Under the pieces are notes generated by a model that ran no database searches, had not been told where the DNA came from, and worked only from the letters and a program-made list of their open reading frames with translations. From positions 1 to 10,762 of the forward strand of contig DXMU01000045.1 in assembly GCA_019414025.1 (NCBI GenBank): a stretch of DNA of 10,762 nt. The letters are read 5' to 3'. How positions within the stretch are numbered: position 1 is the stretch's first letter; each line of letters begins with the position of its first letter. Below are positions 1-6,556 of this stretch, piece by piece. The position numbers were made by a program, and so were the translations under genes. The DNA comes from Collinsella sp. (GTDB lineage Bacteria; Actinomycetota; Coriobacteriia; Coriobacteriales; Coriobacteriaceae).

Positions 1-28
1 CGATGTCCAAGAAATGGGAGGCAGTTCA
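1..28 (-). mobile_element. Terminus of an IS3-family (IS150-type) insertion sequence, rest outside the window
   Basis: Read on the minus strand from 28 down to 1, the sequence starts TGAACTGC, continues with a CCC block and then has CTTGGAC. From memory of the family, this matches the layout of IS150-type terminal inverted repeats (TGnACTGC, CCC, TTGGAC). The other end of the window (10729-10762) has the same layout with different filler bases, as expected for the imperfect left and right ends of one element type. The body of the element and its transposase lie to the left of the window, so the family call rests on the terminus alone. Confidence 0.55.
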
Positions 29-58
29 CAGGCACCTTTGTGGTGGTTTTTGTTTGCG
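29..58. repeat. Half of a repeated palindrome next to the IS end
   Basis: Directly after the IS terminus comes CAG (29-31), then GCA, then CCTTTGTGGTGGTTT (35-49). The same 15 bases occur in reverse complement at 10708-10722, next to the other IS terminus. The likeness continues outwards (GTTTGC here, GTTTAC there). If one CAG is removed, the two halves join into a palindrome with 15-base arms and a 9-base centre. The repeat starts about 16 bases after the proA stop codon, counted in the direction of proA transcription. Confidence 0.6.
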
Positions 59-64
59 CGGGCG

Positions 65-1351
65 TTAGGGGCGGACCTGGCCGGTGCCTCGGAGCTTGTA
101 TTTGTAGGTGGTGAGGGCCTCGGCGGCAAAGGGGCCGCGGGCGTGGAGCTTTTGGGTCGAGATGCCAATCTCGGCGCCCAGGCCAAACTCGCCGCCGTCG
201 GTAAAGCGCGTGCTGGCGTTGGCATACACGGCCGAGGCATCGACCTCGTCCAGGAAGCGCTCGCAAGCATCCGTGTCCTCTGCAACGATGGCCTCGGAGT
301 GCATCGTGCCGTAGCGGTTGATGTGCGCGATGGCCTCGTCCTCGTTCGCCACGACCTTCACGCTCATCTCGAGCGTCAGATACTCGCGACCCCAGTCCTC
401 CTCAGTCGCGGCAACGTAGTCATCGCCCTCGGCAAGCCCGGCGTCGGCGCATGCGGCGCACGTGGCCTCGTCGCCGTGAATGAGCACGCCGTGGTCATGC
501 AGCACGGCCACGACCGCGGGCAAAAACGCATCGGCCACGGCACGGTCGACCAGCAGCGACTCGGCGGCATTGCACACGCCCACGCGCTGTGTCTTAGCGT
601 TGACGATAATATTGAGCGCTTTATCGAAGTCGGCGGATTCATGCACGTAGATGTGGCAGTTACCCGTGCCCGTCTCGATCACCGGAACGAGCGACTCGCG
701 CACGCAGCGCTGGATCAGGCCCGCACCGCCACGCGGAATGAGCACATCGACGACGCCGCGGAGCTTCATGAGCTCGCCGGTGGCCTCGCGGTCGGTAGAC
801 TCGATCATCGACACGGCCTCGCGCGGGAAGCCCTTGGCCTCGAGCGCATCGGCCAGCAGTTCGGCAATCATGGCACACGAGTGATAGGCCAGCGAGCCGC
901 CGCGCAGAATGCAGGCGTTGCCGGTGCGGATGCAGATGCCCGCGGCGTCGGCCGTCACGTTGGGGCGCGCCTCGTACACCATGGCGACCAGGCCCAACGG
1001 CACGCTCACGCGGGTGAGGTCCACGCCGCTTGCGAGCACGCGGTGGTCGAGCACACGGCCGACAGGATCGGGCAGCTCGGCGAGCTTCTCCAGGCCGACG
1101 GCCATGCCCTCAACGCGCTCGGGCGTCAGCAGCAGACGATCGAGCAGTCCGGCCGAGGTACCCGCATCGCGCGCGGCGGACATATCGAGCTCGTTGGCGG
1201 CAACGATGGAGTCGATACCGTTGCGCAGCGCTGCGGCCATGGCGCGCACGGCCTCCTGGCGCTGTTCATCGCTCGCCGTGGCAAGCGAGGCCGACGCCGC
1301 CTTGGCGGCAACGGCAAGATCGTGGACATACGTGGCTATATCGACCGACAT
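65..1351 (-). CDS. proA: Glutamate-5-semialdehyde dehydrogenase (gamma-glutamyl phosphate reductase)
   Basis: This cytosolic enzyme reduces gamma-glutamyl phosphate with NADPH to glutamate-5-semialdehyde, the second step of proline synthesis, using the product of ProB. The 428-residue length is normal for the family. Visible signatures are VYEARPNVTADAAG near residues 125-138, the CILRGGS segment near 147-153, LIPRGG near 204-209, and the catalytic cysteine at about 260 in QRVGVCNAAES. The C-terminal part carries RFTDGGEFGLGAEIGIST, which is typical of ProA. The ATG at 1351 is preceded by AAAGGG (1358-1363) six bases upstream and AGGAG (1364-1368) further out, so this start is well supported. 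The gene is divergent from the peptidase at 1464 and is separated from its usual partner proB by that gene. An IS end lies about 36 bases beyond the stop codon. Confidence 0.97.
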   Translation of the reverse strand: MSVDIATYVHDLAVAAKAASASLATASDEQRQEAVRAMAAALRNGIDSIVAANELDMSAARDAGTSAGLLDRLLLTPERVEGMAVGLEKLAELPDPVGRVLDHRVLASGVDLTRVSVPLGLVAMVYEARPNVTADAAGICIRTGNACILRGGSLAYHSCAMIAELLADALEAKGFPREAVSMIESTDREATGELMKLRGVVDVLIPRGGAGLIQRCVRESLVPVIETGTGNCHIYVHESADFDKALNIIVNAKTQRVGVCNAAESLLVDRAVADAFLPAVVAVLHDHGVLIHGDEATCAACADAGLAEGDDYVAATEEDWGREYLTLEMSVKVVANEDEAIAHINRYGTMHSEAIVAEDTDACERFLDEVDASAVYANASTRFTDGGEFGLGAEIGISTQKLHARGPFAAEALTTYKYKLRGTGQVRP

Positions 1352-1394
1352 GGGCGGCCCTTTCTCCTAGAAGTTTGCAACCATGGTAGCCGAT

Positions 1395-1425
1395 TTGCGC
1401 ATGGCCTCGCCCACGGCGGTAGAAT
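1395..1425 (+). promoter_or_regulatory. Weak candidate promoter for the prolyl aminopeptidase
   Basis: The proA-peptidase divergent gap contains TAGAAT (1420-1425) as a possible -10 box and TTGCGC (1395-1400) as a poor -35 box, with an over-long 19-base spacer. Transcription would begin near 1432, about 30 bases before the ATG. Only the -10 box is convincing. No convincing promoter was seen for proA in the opposite direction. Confidence 0.3.
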
Positions 1426-1463
1426 TGGTCAACCCGAAACACCGCAACGAACGGAAGACTCAC

Positions 1464-2882
1464 ATGGCCCTCATCACTTCGTACCACGTCCCCGGCCTGT
1501 ATGTCGAGGACCACAGCATCGACGTCCCCCTCGACTGGCGCGGCCTGGAGCCGATGCTCCTGGCCGTCGGCAGCACCATGCGCCGCGGCGCTATACCGAC
1601 ACCCATCGCCGGCGCGCCCGAGAGCATCAAGCTCTTCTACCGTGTGGTTTGCGCACCCGACCGCATCAACGACGACCTGCCGCTCCTTCTCTTTTTGCAG
1701 GGTGGCCCCGGTGGCGAGAGCCCGCGTCCGCTGTCGCCCACAAGCGATGGCTGGATCGAAGAGGCCGTCAAGCATTTCCGCGTCGTGCTGCCCGACCAGC
1801 GCGGCACCGGGCGCAGCAGCTGTGTAGACGGGCGCACGATTGCCGCACTGGGCGAGCGCGCCGAGGCGGCAGGCTCCGATGCGGCCCGCTCGCAGGCGGA
1901 CTTCCTCAAGTGTCACCTCGCCAGCTCCATCGTGCGCGATTTTGAGTACCTGCGCCTGGTGGGCTTTGGCGGCAAGCCCTGGGTCACACTCGGGCAGAGC
2001 TACGGCGGCTTTTTGACGTTGAGCTATCTGTCGCTCTTCCCCGAGGGCGTGGCGGCAAGCTTTACCTGCGGCGGCATTCCGCACGTGCCGGCGAGCGCCA
2101 GCGAGGTCTACGCGCACACCTTCCCGCGCATGGCCGCCAAGACGCAGCAGTATTACGACCGTTACCCCGCCGATGTCGAGCGCGTGGCAGCCCTGGCCGA
2201 TGCGCTCGAGGCTCAGAAGCCCGTACTGCCCGACGGCTCGCCAATGACGGTCGAGCGCCTACAGCTCATGGGCAGCGACTTTGGCATGAAGCCGAGCTTT
2301 GAGCGCATGCATTGGATTATCGATCACGCGTTTGTTACAGGCGACGGTACGCTGAGCTGCGGCTCCTCGGTATCCGACAGCTTTTTGATGCGCGCCTTCG
2401 AGCGCACCAACACGCGCACGAATCCGCTGTACTGGACGCTGCAGGAGTTCATATACGCCGACGGTGACACTATGCCCATTGGCTGGGCCGCAGCTGAAGA
2501 GAAGGCACACCACGCCGAGTTCGACACCCTCGCGCGCCCGCTCATGTTTACCGGCGAGGCCATGTTCCCGTGGATGTTCGAGCAGATGCCCGAGCTCAAG
2601 CCCTTCAAGCCCGCCATGGACCTGCTGATGGAAGACACCAGCTGGGACAAGATCTATGACCCGCAGCGCCTGGCCTGCAACGAGGTGCCGCTCCAGGCCG
2701 CGGTGTACTTCGATGACATGTACGTCGATTCGAGTCTGCAGCTCGACACGCTCAGCCGCGTGGGCAACTCGCACGCCTGGGTAACCAACGAGTTCGAGCA
2801 CGACGGCCTGCACGGCAGTGTGGTATTCAAGCACCTCTTCGACGAGTCCCTCAACCGCGGAGACCTGCGCCGAATCTTCTAG
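1464..2882 (+). CDS. pip: S33-family prolyl aminopeptidase (proline iminopeptidase), alpha/beta hydrolase
   Basis: The predicted role is release of N-terminal proline from peptides in the cytosol; no signal peptide is visible. The 472-residue protein has the S33 layout. QGGPGG at about 79-84 forms the oxyanion-hole loop, DQRGTGRSS at 111-119 is the hallmark of the proline iminopeptidase group, and GQSYGG contains the predicted nucleophile Ser179. An acidic FDDMYVD segment lies near 416-422, and EHDGLHG at 445-451 supplies the likely catalytic histidine (446 or 450). The ATG at 1464 was chosen because GGAAG (1453-1457) precedes it by six bases and MALITSYHVPGL reads as a natural start. The frame stays open further upstream, but into the proA promoter region. 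The gene lies between proA and proB on the opposite strand and converges with proB at a shared terminator. Exact substrate preference cannot be read from sequence. Confidence 0.85.
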   Translation: MALITSYHVPGLYVEDHSIDVPLDWRGLEPMLLAVGSTMRRGAIPTPIAGAPESIKLFYRVVCAPDRINDDLPLLLFLQGGPGGESPRPLSPTSDGWIEEAVKHFRVVLPDQRGTGRSSCVDGRTIAALGERAEAAGSDAARSQADFLKCHLASSIVRDFEYLRLVGFGGKPWVTLGQSYGGFLTLSYLSLFPEGVAASFTCGGIPHVPASASEVYAHTFPRMAAKTQQYYDRYPADVERVAALADALEAQKPVLPDGSPMTVERLQLMGSDFGMKPSFERMHWIIDHAFVTGDGTLSCGSSVSDSFLMRAFERTNTRTNPLYWTLQEFIYADGDTMPIGWAAAEEKAHHAEFDTLARPLMFTGEAMFPWMFEQMPELKPFKPAMDLLMEDTSWDKIYDPQRLACNEVPLQAAVYFDDMYVDSSLQLDTLSRVGNSHAWVTNEFEHDGLHGSVVFKHLFDESLNRGDLRRIF

Positions 2883-2885
2883 CAA

Positions 2886-2933
2886 AGGAGTGTCCCCACC
2901 TGCCGGCACAATAGGAACGTCCCCAAGTGCCGG
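2886..2933. repeat. Two direct copies of a 21-base intergenic repeat
   Basis: Copy one (2886-2906) and copy two (2913-2933) share 17 of 21 positions. Both have the pattern AGGA, two variable bases, GTCCCCA, two variable bases, TGCCGG. The period is 27 bases. They sit between the peptidase stop codon and the bidirectional terminator. Each copy contains AGGA-type purine runs, but no gene follows on this strand, so they are not ribosome binding sites in use. This looks like a dispersed intergenic repeat family. Confidence 0.6.
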
Positions 2934-2934
2934 A

Positions 2935-2985
2935 AAAGGAGAGGCAGCACTGCTGGCAAAACGAGCCGCAGCGCTGCCTCTCTTT
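2935..2985. terminator. Bidirectional intrinsic terminator between convergent pip and proB
   Basis: GAGAGGCAGC (2939-2948) pairs perfectly with GCTGCCTCTC (2973-2982). The stem continues inwards past one mismatch through 2950-2953/2968-2971 and 2955-2957/2965-2967 to a seven-base loop. An A run on the left flank (2934-2937) and TTT on the right (2983-2985) give short U tracts in both directions. The right flank overlaps the proB stop codon (2984-2986), as suits a terminator shared by two convergent genes. Confidence 0.75.
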
Positions 2986-4111
2986 ATGCAAACACTATCA
3001 AGTTGTCCCTATGGATTGCGGGCTTCTCGGCCAGGTCTGCGAGCAGGCGGTTGCTGGCAATCTGGTCCTGGCGGCGGCCGGCGGCGAGCTCCAGCACGTC
3101 CGAATCGGCCTCGGCGATACCGCGGGCGACAACCATGCCGCTCGGGTCGCACACGTCGAGCACATCGCCCTCGGCAAACTGGCCATCGACCTCGCGAATA
3201 CCCACCGCGAGCAGCGACGATCCGCGGCTGACCAGCGCCTTCGCGGCGCCATCATCGACCGTCACCGAGCCATGCGCCTTGTCACCCAGTGCGATCCACA
3301 ACTTGCGCGGCGCAATGTCCAGGCGCTCCGCCGGCGGATCGAACAGCGTACCCACGCTCTCGCCGCGGGCCAGACGCACGAGCGCATCGGGCTCCTCGCC
3401 CGAGCAAATCACGCTTTGAATGCCCGCCGTCATGAGAATGCGGCTCGCGCGAATCTTGGTGATCATGCCGCCCGTACCCACCGATGTGGAAGAATCGCCC
3501 GCCGAGGCGATAATCTTGGCATCGATCTTATGCACGACCGGGATAAACTCGGCCGTCGGATCCTCATGCGGATTGGCGGTGTAGAGGCCATCGATGTCCG
3601 AGAGCGTCACGCACAGATCGGCAGAAACCAGGCAGCTCACAAGCGCCGCCAGCGTGTCGTTGTCGCCGAACTTGATCTCATCGACGGTAACGGTGTCGTT
3701 CTCGTTGACGACCGGCACCACGCCCAGCTCCACCAGGCGCAGCAGGGCGTCGCGCGCGTGCAGGTAGGACGTGCGGCGCGCCGTGTCGTGACGCGTGAGC
3801 AGCACGAGCGAGGTGAGCAGGTCGCGCGCATGGAACTCCTCGTCGTAGGCCGACGAGATGATGCACTGACCGGCCGAGGCGCAGGCCTGCAGGCTCGGCA
3901 GGTCACCGACCGGCTTGCGGTCGAAGCCCAGCACGGGATAGCCGCAGGCAATGGCACCCGAGCTCACCACGACCAGGCGCCAGCCAAACTCGCGCAGCGC
4001 TGCGGCCTGGTCGGCAAGCCCGCCGATAAAGGCGCGGTTGACCTTGCCGTCGGCGCCCACCACCGTGGACGAACCGATCTTTACCACCATCGTTTTATAA
4101 GAAGTCGTCAT
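2984..4111 (-). CDS. proB: Glutamate 5-kinase with C-terminal PUA domain
   Basis: This enzyme phosphorylates glutamate with ATP to gamma-glutamyl phosphate, the committed and normally proline-inhibited step of proline synthesis. The amino-acid-kinase domain shows VVKIGSSTVV (9-18), VVSSGAIACG (48-57), VPVVNENDTV (132-141), FGDND (148-152), DIDGLYTANP (172-181) and GTGGM (212-216). Residues from about 275 onward form the PUA domain. Length (375) is typical of the two-domain form. Upstream extension is blocked by an in-frame TGA at 4115-4117, leaving ATG at 4111 or ATG at 4090. Neither has a Shine-Dalgarno sequence, and the shorter start gives MVVKIGSS, the usual family N terminus. The gene converges with pip and is not adjacent to proA, which is unusual. 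Confidence 0.96.
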   Translation of the reverse strand: MTTSYKTMVVKIGSSTVVGADGKVNRAFIGGLADQAAALREFGWRLVVVSSGAIACGYPVLGFDRKPVGDLPSLQACASAGQCIISSAYDEEFHARDLLTSLVLLTRHDTARRTSYLHARDALLRLVELGVVPVVNENDTVTVDEIKFGDNDTLAALVSCLVSADLCVTLSDIDGLYTANPHEDPTAEFIPVVHKIDAKIIASAGDSSTSVGTGGMITKIRASRILMTAGIQSVICSGEEPDALVRLARGESVGTLFDPPAERLDIAPRKLWIALGDKAHGSVTVDDGAAKALVSRGSSLLAVGIREVDGQFAEGDVLDVCDPSGMVVARGIAEADSDVLELAAGRRQDQIASNRLLADLAEKPAIHRDNLIVFA

Positions 4112-4182
4112 ACGTCAAACCAATCGAATGTCGAGCGTTCGGGCGAGCTGGGGCAGTCGGGGCGCCTGGTGCGGAACGGACG

Positions 4183-4221
4183 AAAATGATCCGTTTTCCT
4201 CCGTCCCCTTCGGATCATTTT
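4183..4221 (-). terminator. Hairpin terminator overlapping the pncB stop codon
   Basis: AAAATGATCCG (4183-4193) is the exact reverse complement of CGGATCATTTT (4211-4221), giving an 11-base stem with a 17-base loop. On the minus strand the hairpin begins inside the last pncB codons and includes its TGA stop (4217-4215). It ends with TTTT, so its A/U ends form the upper and lower tracts of an intrinsic terminator. The U run is short and lies within the stem. Confidence 0.55.
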
Positions 4222-5720
4222 GCCCAGGGGAAGGCCGAAGCCGCAGCCATGTTCTTGCGCACGAGCTCGTCGCGCACCTGAGCCAGGCCCTGCTCCATGC
4301 CCACCACATAGGTCTGCGGGTACAGGAAGCGCTTGAAAGCTGCGTCCAGATGGTCAAGTGCCCAGGCGCAACGCTCGCGCGCGTCCTGGATGCTCTCACG
4401 CGGAGCCACCGCACTGCCATCGCGCACGATCGGCACCAGCAGCTCGCGATACTCAAGTTCGGACACGTCGGTCACCAGAGCGGCATCATTCACGGCCACG
4501 AGGGTATTGCCGCGCGCGGCGCCCTCCCCCGCCAGATGGTCCTCGTCGTAGATCATGTCGCAGACCGGGCCGCCAAAGCCGTCGTAATAACGGCGCACGC
4601 GTTGCACACCCGGGATCGTGCGCTTGTAGGGCTGCTCGGAGAGCTTGACCACCGGCGTCCACGGGTCCGTCTCACTCGCACGGCGGGCGGCGAGCTTGTA
4701 CACGCCGCCCAGCGCCGGCTGGTCGTAGCAGGTCGCGAGCTTGGTGCCCACGCCAAAGCTATCGATAGGCGCGCCCTGGTCGAGCAGCGACTGAATCGTG
4801 TACTCATCCAAATCGTTAGAAACCGAGATCCCCACATAGGGCAGGCCCTCGGCATCAAAACGGCCGCGCACATACTTGGAGAGCTTGGCGAGGTCGCCGG
4901 AGTCGATGCGAATGGCCGACAGGCGCTCGCCCACCGCTTCCATCTCCTTGGCAACCGTAATGGCATGCTCGCAACCCTCGCGTACGTCGTAGGTGTCGAT
5001 GAGCAGCGTGCAGTTCTTGGGGCTCGACTTGGCAAAGGCGCGGAAGGCCTCGAGCTCGGAGTCGAAGCTCATGACCCAGCTGTGCGCATGCGTGCCAAAG
5101 ACGGGAATACCGTAGCGGCGGCCGGCGAGCACATTGGACGTAGAGGAGCAGCCGGCAACGTAGCTCGCGCGCGCGACGGCCAGCCCGCCATCGGGACCCT
5201 GGGCGCGGCGCAGGCCAAACTCGGCAACGGGACGGCCGTCCGCCGCCAGCACCACGCGCGCCGTCTTGGTGGCGACAAGCGTCTGGAAGCCGACGATGTT
5301 GAGCAGCGCCGTTTCGAGCAGCTGGCACTCCAGCGCGGGACCGGTGACGCGAACCATGGGTTCGCGCGGAAAGACGAGCTCGCCCTCGGGGACGGCGTCG
5401 ATGTTTACATGTGCACGAAAATCGCGCAGGTAGTCGAGAAATGCAGGCTTGAACATCGCACCGCCGGCCGGGGCCTGGAGTGAGGCGAGGTAGTCGATAT
5501 CCTCGGGCGTAAAGCGCAGGTTCTCGACCAGCTCGGGCAGCTCGGCGGTACCGCACATGACGGCATAGGCGCTGCCAAAGGGATGGTCGCGGTAAAACGC
5601 GGTAAAACAACCCTGCTCATTGGCCTTGCCGCTCTCCCACAGGCCCTGGGCCATAGTGAGCTCGTACAGATCGGTGAGCATTGCAATGTCGGTGGGATGC
5701 GAGATGTCGGTCAAAGCCAT
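4215..5720 (-). CDS. pncB: Nicotinate phosphoribosyltransferase
   Basis: This enzyme joins nicotinate to PRPP with ATP hydrolysis to give nicotinate mononucleotide, the entry step of NAD salvage (Preiss-Handler route). The 501-residue length fits the longer bacterial NAPRTase type. The N terminus has TDLYELTMAQGLW (16-28). FGLRRAQGPDGG (168-179) precedes the phosphohistidine region FGTHAHSW (208-215), and RIDSGDL lies at 271-277, all diagnostic of the family. The ATG at 5720 is preceded on the minus strand by AAAGG at a suitable distance. The gene lies downstream of the coiled-coil gene with an 84-base gap in which I see no clear promoter, so co-transcription is possible. A hairpin terminator overlaps the stop codon. 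Its activity does not connect directly to the proline genes beside it. Confidence 0.95.
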   Translation of the reverse strand: MALTDISHPTDIAMLTDLYELTMAQGLWESGKANEQGCFTAFYRDHPFGSAYAVMCGTAELPELVENLRFTPEDIDYLASLQAPAGGAMFKPAFLDYLRDFRAHVNIDAVPEGELVFPREPMVRVTGPALECQLLETALLNIVGFQTLVATKTARVVLAADGRPVAEFGLRRAQGPDGGLAVARASYVAGCSSTSNVLAGRRYGIPVFGTHAHSWVMSFDSELEAFRAFAKSSPKNCTLLIDTYDVREGCEHAITVAKEMEAVGERLSAIRIDSGDLAKLSKYVRGRFDAEGLPYVGISVSNDLDEYTIQSLLDQGAPIDSFGVGTKLATCYDQPALGGVYKLAARRASETDPWTPVVKLSEQPYKRTIPGVQRVRRYYDGFGGPVCDMIYDEDHLAGEGAARGNTLVAVNDAALVTDVSELEYRELLVPIVRDGSAVAPRESIQDARERCAWALDHLDAAFKRFLYPQTYVVGMEQGLAQVRDELVRKNMAAASAFPWAK

Positions 5721-5804
5721 GGGGCGACCTTTCGGATGCGTTGTGCAGAGGTTGAGGGTTGGAAAAGGGCAGAGTGTTCGGGCATGGCACCCAGCGCGAA
5801 TGGG

Positions 5805-6245
5805 CTAGAGCAGGCCCATGCTGGTCAGGATCGTGTAGCCCATAAAGATGACAAACGCGATGAGGGCAAGGACAATGATGATTTTTTGAGCCGGCGCCAT
5901 GCCAGGGATCTCGTTCTCGCCCGTAGGCTCCTTGGAGGTAACCATGCGCTGGGCAAAGGTCATCTCGTCACGGCTCGGCTTGGGCTCGACGGACTTGGAA
6001 CGAGCGACCTTTTTAGGCTGAGGTTTAGGTGCGGTGGGCGCGGGCTTCGCGGCGGCGGGCTTGGGCGCGGGGGCGACGTTCGCGGCGGCCTCCTCGGCCT
6101 TCTCGCGCTCGGCACGCAGGGCGGCCAGCTCCTCACGCTCGCGGCGTGCCTCTTCCTGGGCCTCGCGACGAGCTTTCTCGGCGCGGAGCTCTTCCAACTC
6201 GGCGCGCTCCTCGGCAGACAGTGGTTGGGACTCAAGCTCGGCCAT
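5805..6245 (-). CDS. Small coiled-coil protein with Ala/Pro/Lys linker and one C-terminal membrane segment
   Basis: I do not recognise this 146-residue protein. Residues about 10-55 are a highly charged Glu/Arg/Ala stretch with heptad character, likely a coiled coil. Residues 57-90 are rich in Pro, Ala and Lys and look like an extended linker. Residues 122-143 (IIIVLALIAFVIFMGYTIL) are a single hydrophobic membrane span followed by only a few residues. There is no N-terminal signal, so it should be tail-anchored with the coiled coil in the cytoplasm. The ATG at 6245 was chosen for the AAAGGG eight to nine bases upstream; an in-frame start at 6281 would read through the tRNA terminator. That terminator ends only about 18 bases before the start codon, leaving no room for a separate promoter. 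A short dyad (5800-5805/5814-5819) surrounds the stop codon. Confidence 0.8.
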   Translation of the reverse strand: MAELESQPLSAEERAELEELRAEKARREAQEEARREREELAALRAEREKAEEAAANVAPAPKPAAAKPAPTAPKPQPKKVARSKSVEPKPSRDEMTFAQRMVTSKEPTGENEIPGMAPAQKIIIVLALIAFVIFMGYTILTSMGLL

Positions 6246-6262
6246 GGTACAGCCCTTTCTTT

Positions 6263-6294
6263 TAAAAAAAGCCGCCGACACAATGTCAGCGGCT
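6263..6294 (-). terminator. Intrinsic terminator of the tRNA-Ala transcript
   Basis: On the minus strand AGCCGCTGACA (6294-6284) pairs with TGTCGGCGGCT (6280-6270) across a three-base loop, with a single G-U pair. A run of T residues follows (complement of A6264-A6270). This is a textbook Rho-independent terminator, 16 bases beyond the tRNA 3' end and immediately in front of the ribosome binding site of the coiled-coil gene. Confidence 0.88.
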
Positions 6295-6309
6295 TATCAA
6301 ATCCAAGGG

Positions 6310-6382
6310 TGGAGACGAAGGGAGTCGAACCCTCGGCCTCTGCCATGCGACGGCAGCGCTCTCCCAACTGAGCTACGTCCCC
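6310..6382 (-). tRNA. tRNA-Ala, anticodon CGC
   Basis: The 73-base minus-strand sequence folds into a complete cloverleaf. The acceptor stem is GGGGACG/CGTCTCC, the D arm GCTC...GAGC, and the anticodon stem CTGCC/GGCAG with loop GTCGCAT. The variable loop has five bases and the T arm carries loop TTCGACT. The anticodon CGC reads the alanine codon GCG. The acceptor stem has the G3-U70 pair that specifies alanine, confirming identity independently of the anticodon. The 3' CCA is not encoded (the next bases are CCC), so it must be added by nucleotidyltransferase. The gene has its own promoter (6396-6423) and terminator (6263-6294). Confidence 0.97.
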
Positions 6383-6395
6383 AGGACAAGTCGAT

Positions 6396-6423
6396 ATTTT
6401 ACCTACGGCTCGCCAACTGTCAA
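6396..6423 (-). promoter_or_regulatory. Promoter of tRNA-Ala
   Basis: On the minus strand TTGACA (6423-6418) is a perfect -35 box. A 16-base spacer follows, then TAAAAT (6401-6396) as the -10 box. Transcription should begin near 6388, a few bases before the mature tRNA 5' end at 6382. It is the best primary-sigma promoter in the window. Confidence 0.88.
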
Positions 6424-6435
6424 CGCCCAATAACC

Positions 6436-6534
6436 AGTCTTTTTGGGGCGCGGCTGTTTTAGCTACCCCGACAGACAACGCGAACGGTTTGGTCGAACAG
6501 CGGCAGGGGTAGCTAAAACAGTCCCAAAAAGACT
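6436..6534. repeat. 99-base interrupted inverted repeat (candidate palindromic mobile unit)
   Basis: The outer arms AGTCTTTTTGGG (6436-6447) and CCCAAAAAGACT (6523-6534) are exact reverse complements. The inner arms CTGTTTTAGCTACCCC (6454-6469) and GGGGTAGCTAAAACAG (6506-6521) are exact too. Left of the inner arm is a six-base insert (GCGCGG) facing one base on the right. The loop is 36 bases. With 28 perfectly paired positions it is far stronger than a normal terminator, and no U tract follows on either strand. It fills the space between the tRNA promoter and the end of the radical SAM gene. Confidence 0.8.
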
Positions 6535-6556
6535 ACTCAAAGAGCCTCGTCCCAGA

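Noticed and set aside
14..1945. A 643-codon open frame on the plus strand opposite proA and running into pip
   Set aside because: It is a composition shadow: high third-position GC keeps the opposite strand open. It is low-complexity Arg/Ala/His-rich, matches no domain and overlaps two well-identified genes.
2927..5483. Long plus-strand frames (420 and 451 codons) opposite proB and pncB
   Set aside because: They are His/Arg/Ala-rich shadows of conserved genes with no domain, no ribosome binding site and no independent support.
6436..6534. CRISPR-like repeat, because the arms contain GTTTTAGCTA
   Set aside because: Only two copies exist and they are inverted rather than direct. There are no spacers of regular length and no cas genes.
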